Positions 8,006 to 14,667 of a DNA stretch of 64,000 nucleotides are shown here, piece after piece (the first letter of the stretch is position 1; each line of letters opens with the position of its first letter). Origin of the DNA: Elusimicrobiota bacterium. Its GTDB lineage: Bacteria > Elusimicrobiota > Elusimicrobia > Elusimicrobiales > UBA9959. The notes below the pieces were generated by a model that made no database searches, was not told the DNA's origin, and saw nothing but the letters and a program-made list of their open reading frames with translations. Location of the stretch: the NCBI GenBank assembly GCA_026388155.1, contig JAPLKI010000025.1:346931-410930 (forward strand), given 5' to 3'. The position numbers and the translations under genes were made by a program.

Positions 8006-9310
8006 ATGGACCTTACCCATCTCCCCCCCTCTCCCGGCGTTTACCTGATGCGTGACGCATCGGGCGCGATAATATATATCGGCAAGGCGAAAGATTTGAA
8101 AAAACGGGTGGCGCAATATTTCAAAAAGAACCCCTCCGACCGCAGATGGAAAATCCCCAGCCTGGTGGCGCTTATACGCTCCATAGACTATGTGGCCTCC
8201 GCCAGCGAACGGGAAGCCCTGCTGACCGAGCGAGTCCTTATCCGGCGTTACCAGCCTTTTTTCAATGAGATGTGGAAGGACTCAAAGTCCTACCCGTATG
8301 TAAAAATAACGCGCGAAGATTTTCCCCGCGTTCTTTTCACGCGCTCAAAACCCCGCGACGGCGCGGCTTATTTCGGCCCCTACCCTAAGCTGGAACCGCT
8401 TAAAAAGCTTTTCGGCTATTTGTGGCGCATAAAATTCATAGATCTGCGCCGCTGCCGCTGGGATTTTTCGCTTGCCAAGCCTCTGGATGAGCGTAAAATA
8501 AACGCCTGTCTTTATTTCCATACCGGCCAATGCCCCGCCCCCTGCGCCGACAAAATATCAAAAAACGCCTATGCATCTTTGGCCGGGCGAGTGGCCGACT
8601 TTCTGAAAGGGGATTTCAAAAAACTGCGCGGTGCGTTCCGGCTAAAAATGGCCCGCGCCTCCAAAAAGCTCGCCTACGAAGAGGCCGGGCAATACCGGGA
8701 CTTTTTGTCGGCTTTTGACCATATGCAGGAACGGGTTTTTGTCAACCGGCTGCCGGAGAATTTTATAGAAACGGCCACGGGGCGCACGGGAGCGGTGACG
8801 GCGCTTAAAACGGCGTTGCAGCTTGCGCGGCCCCCCGCCCACATTGAGGCTTTTGACACTTCAAGCCTCTTCGGTAAACAGGCGGTCGGGTCCTCGGTCT
8901 GTTTTATCAACGGGGAGAAAAATACTGCGCATTACCGCAAGTACCGGGTTAATTTCCAAAACACTCCCGAAGGCGGCAATGATTTTGCGATGATGGAGGA
9001 AATTGTGGGCAGGCGGCTGGCGCAGATAAAAAAGACCGGCGAGACCCCGCCGGACCTGCTGCTTATTGACGGAGGGCCGGGGCAATTAGCGGCGGCAATG
9101 AAGGCGCTGCGGACGGCTGAAATGAAGATACCGATTATTGGGCTGGCCAAGCGGCTTGAGGAGATCTACATGCCGGGCCGGGCTTTTCCTTTAATTCTTG
9201 ATCAGGCTCATCCAGGGCTGTTGCTGCTGGAAGCGCTGCGCAACGAGGCTCACCGTTTCGGAATACGCTACCACCGCCTGCTGCGCGGCCGTGCGGAGTT
9301 GGAGAGGTAG
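8006..9310 (+). CDS. uvrC: short UvrC excinuclease subunit lacking the C-terminal HhH domain
   Basis: The N-terminal GIY-YIG nuclease is intact (GVYLMRDASG, YIGKAKDLKKRV, residues 10-40), followed by a cysteine-bearing region (CLYFHTGQCPAPC), the UVR domain near 190-230 and the RNase H-like 5' nuclease with its three catalytic residues: Asp in AFDTSS (about 284), Asp in LIDGGPGQ (about 355) and His in NEAHRFGIRYHR (about 416). The protein stops 18 residues later at 434, whereas typical UvrC continues to about 600 with tandem helix-hairpin-helix motifs. No HhH coding sequence follows the stop. It should cut both sides of UvrB-bound lesions but may bind DNA differently. Confidence 0.9.
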   Translation: MDLTHLPPSPGVYLMRDASGAIIYIGKAKDLKKRVAQYFKKNPSDRRWKIPSLVALIRSIDYVASASEREALLTERVLIRRYQPFFNEMWKDSKSYPYVKITREDFPRVLFTRSKPRDGAAYFGPYPKLEPLKKLFGYLWRIKFIDLRRCRWDFSLAKPLDERKINACLYFHTGQCPAPCADKISKNAYASLAGRVADFLKGDFKKLRGAFRLKMARASKKLAYEEAGQYRDFLSAFDHMQERVFVNRLPENFIETATGRTGAVTALKTALQLARPPAHIEAFDTSSLFGKQAVGSSVCFINGEKNTAHYRKYRVNFQNTPEGGNDFAMMEEIVGRRLAQIKKTGETPPDLLLIDGGPGQLAAAMKALRTAEMKIPIIGLAKRLEEIYMPGRAFPLILDQAHPGLLLLEALRNEAHRFGIRYHRLLRGRAELER

Positions 9311-9478
9311 CTGAAGATGCTTAGCAATATAGAGGCATAGCAAAATCAGTTTAGGTTCTTTTGTAATTATTTTAGATTATCTTTCATTGTGGGTGGGAAA
9401 TTCCGCTTCACCTTAATAAGGGTGGGGTAATTTGTATTTTTAAGGAAGCCAGCGGTTTACGACTGGAGGGCCGGGAGC
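9311..9478. other. AT-rich spacer between uvrC and the structured RNA element
   Basis: No gene is visible. The stretch is AT-rich near 9350-9400 with only weak promoter-like strings (for example TAGATT near 9372), then passes into the structured element at 9479. Confidence 0.4.
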
Positions 9479-9623
9479 GGGGTTGCTCTGGAGCCGCATA
9501 GCGGATGGGAGGCTCCACCCGGAACGGGTGGAGGGAAACCACGGGAGGCCGTCTGAGAGCCATAGGCTCTGATACGGCACCTACGCAGGTATTGGGTTTC
9601 CTACGCGGCGGAAGGGCAATCCC
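9479..9623 (+). ncRNA. structured RNA-like element, copy 1 (with 50-nt insert)
   Basis: The 145-nt element is closed by GGGGTTGC at 9479-9486 pairing with GCAATCCC at 9616-9623. Inside, GGAGCC can pair with GGCTCC, CCACCC pairs with GGGTGG, and GGAAACC pairs with GGTTTCC. A second copy at 10539-10640 shares flanks and core but lacks the segment 9549-9594. One stem shows a compensatory change (CCACCC/GGGTGG here, CCAACC/GGTTGG there). The GGAGCC/GGCTCC and CTCC/GGAG pairings compete for the same bases. It ends 64 bases upstream of ogt and could act as its leader, or be an independent RNA. Confidence 0.5.
9547..9596 (+). ncRNA. 50-nt conserved hairpin motif, copy B
   Basis: Same length and order as copies A and C: GGCCGT, stem GAGCC-ATA-GGCTC, ACGGC, then ACCT..AGGT and ATTGGG. 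It is embedded in the longer structured element at 9479-9623, at exactly the place where the other copy of that element has nothing. Confidence 0.55.
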
Positions 9624-9687
9624 ACTTCCGGCCCGCACCCGCGCAAAACACGAAAGGACTTTTACCGGGCAGCTGTGCCCGCAATTT

Positions 9688-9990
9688 ATGAAACTAAACC
9701 AAGTCTTGTTAAAAATGAAGTCCTATACGCCTTTTCAGCAGGCTGTATGGCTCGCCTGTATGAAAATTCCGAAGGGGCAGACGCGCAGTTATAAGTGGAT
9801 AGCGAAGCAGATTGGCAAGCCCGGCGCGACGAGGGCGGTAGGCTCGGCCCTCGGCAAGAACCCTTTCGCGCCCATAGTTCCCTGCCACAGAGTAATAAAG
9901 TCGGACGGCACCATTGGCGGGTTCTCAGGCGCAGGCGGCCTGTCGGCAAAGCGCAGCCTGCTGCGCAAAGAAAAAGCACCTGGATTTTGA
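9688..9990 (+). CDS. ogt: methylated-DNA--[protein]-cysteine S-methyltransferase-like protein
   Basis: The 100-residue protein is the DNA-binding and active-site domain of the O6-alkylguanine transferase family. PCHRV with acceptor Cys66 is present, as are the winged-helix segment (GQTRSYKWIAKQIGKPGATRAVGSALGKN) and the glycine-rich GGFSGAGG loop. It lacks the N-terminal domain, as in single-domain Ogt or ATL proteins; because the cysteine is kept, a true methyltransferase is likely. I chose the ATG at 9688 because any upstream extension would read through the structured element. Confidence 0.85.
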   Translation: MKLNQVLLKMKSYTPFQQAVWLACMKIPKGQTRSYKWIAKQIGKPGATRAVGSALGKNPFAPIVPCHRVIKSDGTIGGFSGAGGLSAKRSLLRKEKAPGF

Positions 9991-10233
9991 TTTTATATTA
10001 AGGAAAGATCCAGCGGGTTCCCTGAACGCTCCAAGACCGGGTTTTTGGGGAAGAAGCACGGGGTCTTACGCCGGCTCCGGAACTCGGCAAAAAAACAAAG
10101 TTTTTTGCCTCAAACATCCTCGCCGTCCCTGAAGGATTCGCTCCAGACCCCATGCTTAAACCCTCTAAGGAGCGCCCAGGAAACCCGCCGGCTCTTTCTT
10201 ACCGTCAAAACTTTTAATTTAACTGTGTCCCCG

Positions 10234-10268
10234 CCCCGCACTTTGGCCGCTTCGGAAAAAGTGCGGGG
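10234..10268. repeat. dispersed palindrome, CCCCGCACTTT family, copy 1
   Basis: CCCCGCACTTT at 10234-10244 and AAAGTGCGGGG at 10258-10268 form a perfect 11-bp inverted repeat around a GGCCGCTTCGGAA loop. Related copies are at 10699-10730 and 57860-57895. Confidence 0.75.
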
Positions 10269-10314
10269 CCCGCCCTGTTTTTGATACTTCCTATTTACCC
10301 ACCCGGAGGAATTC

Positions 10315-10336
10315 AAAAGGTAGCGTCTACCTTTTT
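10315..10336. repeat. short AAAAGGTAG hairpin, copy 1
   Basis: AAAAGGTAG-CGT-CTACCTTTTT is a near-perfect hairpin with a T-tract, terminator-like on the plus strand. The same core recurs at 10842-10862 and 31725-31745, and a shortened form at 49569-49583. Confidence 0.65.
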
Positions 10337-10481
10337 GCCTATTTTATATTTAAGACTTGGCTGCAACCACTGGGTGGGTTATTGTGATGTATCGTGAAAA
10401 GGGCGGGGTCAACAACCTATTAATTTTAATAAGCGCCGGAGCATTGATAAATGGAGGGGTGGCGGGATATATTTGCGGGGG

Positions 10482-10510
10482 TTTTCCGGATAAGATATTT
10501 ACCTTATACT
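10482..10510 (+). promoter_or_regulatory. possible promoter of the structured element copy 2
   Basis: TTTTCC at 10482-10487 and TATACT at 10505-10510 with 17 bp between. Transcription would start near 10518, about 20 bases before the element, and could end at the terminator at 10811-10836, giving a stand-alone RNA of about 300 nt. Confidence 0.4.
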
Positions 10511-10538
10511 AAAATAATTTCCTTTAAGGGCTAGGCAT

Positions 10539-10640
10539 GGGTTTGCTCTGGAGCCACATAGCGGATGGGAGGCTCCAACCAACAATCCAGGTTGGAGGGA
10601 AACCACGGGAGGGTTTCCTACGTGGCGGAAGGGCAATCCC
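10539..10640 (+). ncRNA. structured RNA-like element, copy 2 (without insert)
   Basis: The 102-nt element matches copy 1 over both flanks: GCTCTGGAGCC, ATAGCGGATGGGAGGCTCC, GGAGGGAAACCACGGGAGG, then GGTTTCCTACG and GGCGGAAGGGCAATCCC. Only the hairpin loop and the 50-nt-motif insert differ. A promoter-like sequence precedes it and a terminator follows with no gene between, which favours an independent non-coding RNA over an mRNA leader. Confidence 0.5.
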
Positions 10641-10698
10641 ATGACTGGCCCGCTCCCCACCCCGACCCCGTGTTTGCGGAACCAAACCCCGGACAGGA

Positions 10699-10730
10699 CC
10701 CCGCACTTTTTCCAGAGGTTAAAGTGCGGG
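10699..10730. repeat. dispersed palindrome, CCCCGCACTTT family, copy 2
   Basis: CCCCGCACTTT at 10699-10709 and AAAGTGCGGG at 10721-10730 flank a TTCC-starting loop. Compared with copy 1 the loop is in the opposite orientation. Confidence 0.7.
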
Positions 10731-10810
10731 ACAAGCCCCGACCATTCTAGTTTGCGGCTCTCAACCCAAAGCCCGATTCCACCTCATATCCGCATGGACA
10801 AACTCGATAA

Positions 10811-10836
10811 AAAACCCGGGCGGAGGCCCGGGTTTT
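10811..10836. terminator. strong bidirectional rho-independent terminator
   Basis: AAAACCCGGG at 10811-10820 and CCCGGGTTTT at 10827-10836 form a 10-bp stem with A and T tracts on the two sides. It can stop plus-strand transcripts of the structured element and minus-strand read-through from the CpaB-like gene. Confidence 0.8.
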
Positions 10837-10841
10837 GTAAG

Positions 10842-10862
10842 AAAAGGTAGACGCTGCCTTTT
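10842..10862. repeat. short AAAAGGTAG hairpin, copy 2
   Basis: AAAAGGTAG-ACG-CTGCCTTTT is a hairpin with one G-T pair, 18 bases beyond the stop codon of the CpaB-like gene. A second GCGTCT..TTTTACC segment at 10871-10884 extends the pairing potential. Confidence 0.6.
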
Positions 10863-10880
10863 ATAAAGAAGCGTCTCCTT

Positions 10881-11843
10881 TTACCGAAACAGGTAGTCAA
10901 AGGTTGCCGGCTGCATGGAATGTATTTCCGCATCCTTTTTGTTCCGCGATAAGACTTGGACATCCGCGTTATTCCAGGCTAACGCCGCATATTGGGCCTC
11001 GTTGAAATTTGGTTCAAGAAGAAGAATGCTTCGTCCCGGATGGGACTCCGATCTTCGGATATCCAGCACGCGGATATTTTGCAGCAAGGTCAGAGTGGTC
11101 TTTTGAAGCTTCTGCTTTTTAGGCTCCTTCAAGTCCAGAGTGGCTAAAACATCTATCCGGTCTCCCACCTGAACGAACATAACTTTATTATCGTCGATCG
11201 AACAGTTCAGCGCCACGGAGGATTCTCCCCGCATCAGGTCCTGCACCGCGGCAATAATTGCGGGCCGATCGGCGCCGCTTCCGGCGGGGACCGGCGCGGC
11301 CTCTTCAACCACGGCCTCTCCTGCGCCCTGCGGACCGCTGGAACTTCGAAGCGGTATAACATCGGCAAGAAATTTTTTCCAAGACGCTATTTGCATCGGG
11401 GCGTCCTCCGAATCCCCTTTCTTGCGCAAAGAAAGCCAGATATCCCCCTGATGCGAGGCCAGCTCCAGGTACTGAGCTTCGTAGGGATTAAGCGCGAACT
11501 GGACGATACTCCTTCCCTTATTTGTCTCTGAAGGTTTCACGGCGATAACACGCACCTTTTTTAAAAGGGTAGCCGCGACTTTCTCCGCTTTCACCGTCGC
11601 TGAAAATTTACTTGTAACCGTTATAATATCCACACTCTCGTCCGGTGAGATATAAAATACGCTGTCGCTATCGAATTCAAGGCCCATTCCCCGATAGCCG
11701 GGGTCCGGCGACCTGACTGTCTTATCCGGCTTTTCCGACTTCAGTTCCTGCTTTGGAGCTGCGTCAGGCTCGTCGCAAAATGCCGGCTGGTCAAATGGCT
11801 GGACTGCCAGGAACAGGAACAAACCCACCAAAATAAGTTTCAT
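10881..11843 (-). CDS. exported protein with two CpaB/RcpC-like repeats
   Basis: The start at 11843 has AGAGG upstream; the signal peptide (LVGLFLFLAVQPF) is cleaved near Cys-Asp, residues 23-24. Two homologous domains follow, one at about 55-170 and one at about 205-320. Each has the pattern of the CpaB/RcpC domain of Tad pili: a DxVDI-VT/LATL strand, a LLKKVRVI or LLQNIRVL strand and an NPYEAQYLELAS or NFNEAQYAALAW helix. In CpaB such a domain forms a periplasmic ring part. Here there are two, no SAF domain and no Tad cluster. It is downstream of pilC and pilT, so a role in type IV pilus or secretion is plausible but unproven. Confidence 0.7.
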   Translation of the reverse strand: MKLILVGLFLFLAVQPFDQPAFCDEPDAAPKQELKSEKPDKTVRSPDPGYRGMGLEFDSDSVFYISPDESVDIITVTSKFSATVKAEKVAATLLKKVRVIAVKPSETNKGRSIVQFALNPYEAQYLELASHQGDIWLSLRKKGDSEDAPMQIASWKKFLADVIPLRSSSGPQGAGEAVVEEAAPVPAGSGADRPAIIAAVQDLMRGESSVALNCSIDDNKVMFVQVGDRIDVLATLDLKEPKKQKLQKTTLTLLQNIRVLDIRRSESHPGRSILLLEPNFNEAQYAALAWNNADVQVLSRNKKDAEIHSMQPATFDYLFR

Positions 11844-11968
11844 GTTAAACCTCTGTAACAATATAGTTCGATTGGTACGCCACCCGAAATGACGTGCCGC
11901 TGCTTTCAATCCCCGCTTATTGAGTTCTGGAAAGTATATTACGGAAACGAACAATGTATGCCGGTGAT

Positions 11969-13168
11969 TTAGCCGTTGCTGACCAGTTCGCCCAGGCTGA
12001 ACATGGGCATGAACATGGCTATAACTATCGTGCCAATAACCGCGCCCAACACCACCATAATAAGCGGCTCTATCATCGAGGTGAGGCCCTTAACCGCCGT
12101 ATCCACTTCCTGGTCGTAAAAATCGGCTATCTTGTTAAGCATGTTATCCAGGCTGCCGGTCTCTTCCCCGACGCTTATCATCTGTATGACCATGGGCGGG
12201 AAGATATTGGCTTTTTTAAGCGGATCGGAGATGCGTCCTCCTTCTTTTATGGAGTCGCGGCTGCTGTTAATGGCTTTTTCTATCATCACATTGCCGGAAG
12301 TTTTTGCCACGGTTTCAAGCCCCTGCAGTATGGGCACGCCGGACTTTATCAGCGTACCCAGGGTTCTTGTGAATTTGGCGATGGCGACCTTCTTGAGCAG
12401 TATGCCGAATACCGGCAGCTTCAGCGATAAGTCGTCGAAGTGTTCCCGGCCATGCTCGGTATTAATGTATTTCTTCACGCCCCAGATAAACAGGATAACG
12501 AACACCAAAAGCACTATGCCTGCCGGGCCGCGCAGTATCTCAGATATAGCAATTATACTCCGGGTGAGAAAAGGCAGTTGGCCGCCGAAACTTGAAAAGA
12601 TACCCTTAAATATCGGGATTACGAATACGATAAGAAAAACGGTAATGAGCGCCGCGACTATGGACACAACCAAAGGATACATTAAAGCGCTTTTGACCTT
12701 GGCTTTCAGGGCCTCCGTGGCTTCCAGGTAAGAGGACAGGCGTTCAAGGATGGCGTCAAGTATACCGCCCACCTCGCCCGCTCTTATCATGGCCACATAA
12801 AGTTCGTCAAACACCGTGGGATGCCTTCGCATGGCATCCGCGATAGACAGCCCCGATTCTATATCCAGGCGAAGCGCTCCGACCACGGTTTTAAAGTACG
12901 GGTTTTCCGCCTGCTCTTCAAGAATGTTCAAGCCCTGAACTATCGGCACGCCGGAAGACACCAAAGTGGACATTTGGCGGGAAAAAATAACGATATCACT
13001 ATTGGAGACCTTCGATCTGAAAAACTTTTTTTTGGCTTGCGGCGTTACCTCAACAACAACCAGTTTCCGCTCGCGCAGGCGGGCAATGGCCGTTTTCTGG
13101 TCGGAGGCTTCCAGCACGCCTTCCAGCGTCTCGCCATCGGTTCCTCTTGCTGTGTATGAAAATTTCAT
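11969..13168 (-). CDS. pilC: type IV pilus inner-membrane platform protein (PilC/GspF family)
   Basis: The 399-residue protein has an N-terminal cytoplasmic segment (FSYTARGTDGETLEG), then two tandem GspF domains, each with RLSSYLEATEALKAKVKSALMYP or a matching SISVGEETGSLDNML-type stretch, and three transmembrane helices near 170-195, 215-240 and 370-395. PilC is the platform that couples the cytoplasmic motor to pilin assembly. It follows pilT on the same strand with a repeat-filled spacer. The assembly ATPase PilB is not in this window. Confidence 0.92.
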   Translation of the reverse strand: MKFSYTARGTDGETLEGVLEASDQKTAIARLRERKLVVVEVTPQAKKKFFRSKVSNSDIVIFSRQMSTLVSSGVPIVQGLNILEEQAENPYFKTVVGALRLDIESGLSIADAMRRHPTVFDELYVAMIRAGEVGGILDAILERLSSYLEATEALKAKVKSALMYPLVVSIVAALITVFLIVFVIPIFKGIFSSFGGQLPFLTRSIIAISEILRGPAGIVLLVFVILFIWGVKKYINTEHGREHFDDLSLKLPVFGILLKKVAIAKFTRTLGTLIKSGVPILQGLETVAKTSGNVMIEKAINSSRDSIKEGGRISDPLKKANIFPPMVIQMISVGEETGSLDNMLNKIADFYDQEVDTAVKGLTSMIEPLIMVVLGAVIGTIVIAMFMPMFSLGELVSNG

Positions 13169-13182
13169 GGTTATTAAACGTT

Positions 13183-13289
13183 ACTACCCAGGTTCGCGGT
13201 TCAGCGGTTTAATGGTTCAAAGGCAGACAAAGCATAAAGAACAATCACTTTGAAGAACCCTGAACCGTGAACCGAACAACCTGAGTAGT
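13183..13289. repeat. heptamer-repeat array, pilT-pilC spacer
   Basis: The left arm has GGTTCGC, GGTTCAG and GGTTTAA type units; the right arm has GAACCCT, GAACCGT and GAACCGA units. Ends ACTACCCAGGTT and AACCTGAGTAGT are complementary, so the whole spacer folds on itself. Confidence 0.75.
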
Positions 13290-13305
13290 TACACTAAACT
13301 CAGCT

Positions 13306-14376
13306 TTACACAGATAGTGTTTTTTGCAGCAGCTTCTTTAAGTCCTCCGGGTCGGAAGAACGGGTGACGGCTTCCTGATAGGTAATTTTCTGTTTCTTAT
13401 AGAGATCCACCAGGGCCTGGTTCATGGTGACCATCCCGTACTTTCCGCCGGTCTGTATGATGGTGTTTATCTGCTCTATCTTCTGCTCGCGGATAAGGTT
13501 TCTTACCGCGGAGTTGGCCATCAGCACCTCGCAGGCAAGCACGCGGCCCGTGCCGGAAGAGGAAGCCAGAAGCTGCTGGGCAAAAACACCCTGCAGGACG
13601 AAGGAAAGCTGAACGCGTATCTGCTCCTGCTGATGCGGAGGGAACACGTCTATAATGCGGTTTATGGTCTGGGCGGCGTCAGACGTATGAAGCGTGGCGA
13701 ACACCAGATGTCCGGTTTCCGCGATATTCAAAGCCGCTCCTATGGTTTCAAGGTCCCGCATTTCGCCTATCAGTATCACATTAGGGTCCTGCCTGAGCAC
13801 ATGGCGAAGGGCCGAGCCGAAAGTCTCGGTGTCGGAACCGACCTCGCGCTGGTTTACAATGCTCTTTTTGTGGGTATGCACATATTCAATGGGGTCTTCC
13901 ACGGTGATTATGTGGTAATTGCGGTGCTCGTTCAAATAGTCTATCATCGAGGCGAGCGTGGTGGATTTGCCCGAGCCGGTCGGACCCGTGACAAGCAGCA
14001 GCCCCTTGGTAAGCTTCATTATTTCGTAAATTACCGGCGGCAGGTTCAGCTCGTCAAAAGTTTTGAATTTGCTCGGAATGGAGCGGATAGCCGCGCCTAT
14101 CACGCCGCGCTGGCGGTATGCGTTCATCCTCAGGCGGCCCATGCCTTTTATGCCGAAAGCGAAATCCAGCTCATTGGTGGCTTCAAAACGCTGACGCTGG
14201 GCGTCGGTCATGAGCGAAAAGACCAGAGTCTGGGCCAGGTCGGGGGTAAGTTTTTCGAAGGGACTGGGAAGCAGTTCGCCGTCAATTCTCATCATGGGCG
14301 GCGCTCCGGCGGTAAGATGAATATCGGAGGCGTTTTTTTCGTGCATCATTATGAACAGTTCGCTCATTGTAACCAT
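13306..14376 (-). CDS. pilT: twitching motility ATPase PilT
   Basis: The 356-residue retraction ATPase has the N-terminal SDIHLTAGAPPMMRIDGEL domain, Walker A GPTGSGKST near residue 130, the Asp box (ITVEDPIEYVH), Walker B (VILIGEMRDLET), the His box and the C-terminal VRNLIREQK signature of PilT. It powers pilus retraction and pairs with PilC on the same strand. AGGAGC sits nine bases before the chosen ATG, and a promoter is visible at 14509-14536. Confidence 0.96.
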   Translation of the reverse strand: MVTMSELFIMMHEKNASDIHLTAGAPPMMRIDGELLPSPFEKLTPDLAQTLVFSLMTDAQRQRFEATNELDFAFGIKGMGRLRMNAYRQRGVIGAAIRSIPSKFKTFDELNLPPVIYEIMKLTKGLLLVTGPTGSGKSTTLASMIDYLNEHRNYHIITVEDPIEYVHTHKKSIVNQREVGSDTETFGSALRHVLRQDPNVILIGEMRDLETIGAALNIAETGHLVFATLHTSDAAQTINRIIDVFPPHQQEQIRVQLSFVLQGVFAQQLLASSSGTGRVLACEVLMANSAVRNLIREQKIEQINTIIQTGGKYGMVTMNQALVDLYKKQKITYQEAVTRSSDPEDLKKLLQKTLSV

Positions 14377-14508
14377 AAATAGCTCCTAAAAAACACGTAA
14401 AAATACGTTAAACAATAGAAAACAGGCAACAGAAATCGTCAAGTATTGCGTGAATACCAGCACGACCTTTGCAGCCGTCTTCAGCGGCCCTTTCTTTTGA
14501 ACAGAATT

Positions 14509-14536
14509 ATTTTACCATTTTTAACATTATTATCAA
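14509..14536 (-). promoter_or_regulatory. promoter of pilT
   Basis: On the minus strand TTGATA (14531-14536) and TAAAAT (14509-14514) are spaced by 16 bp, about 130 bp upstream of the pilT start. Confidence 0.55.
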
Positions 14537-14590
14537 GGGAACAGAGTGAACAGCGGATAGCGGATAGTGAATAGTGTTTTAGGGAGGAAG
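14537..14590. repeat. heptamer-repeat array, single arm
   Basis: Units GAACAGC, GGATAGC, GGATAGT and GAATAGT follow one another at 14548-14575, ending in TTTTAGGGAGG. No clear second arm is present. The array lies just upstream of the pilT promoter. Confidence 0.6.
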
Positions 14591-14667
14591 CCGGCTTTAT
14601 AACGGCAACGGATCGTGAAGGATCGGGCCTATTCAAAAATTTTACCGCATCCCCGTTCGCTGCGGTC

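Larger units (their letters stand above)
9991..10880. other. 890-bp non-coding region rich in repeats
   Basis: No convincing gene lies between ogt and the convergent CpaB-like gene. It holds two palindromes of the CCCCGCACTTT family (10234-10268 and 10699-10730), two AAAAGGTAG hairpins (10315-10336 and 10842-10862), a promoter-like sequence (10482-10510), the second copy of the structured element (10539-10640) and a strong terminator (10811-10836). The stretches 9991-10230 and 10340-10480 show nothing I can name. Confidence 0.6.

Noticed and set aside
9479-9623. Glycine riboswitch
   Set aside because: GCTCTGGAG and GCGGAAGGGCAA look superficially similar, but the paired aptamer layout and the conserved junction order are not met.
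9505-9687. N-terminal extension of ogt
   Set aside because: The frame is open but runs through the structured element and has no similarity to the Ogt N-terminal domain; the ATG at 9688 is preferred.
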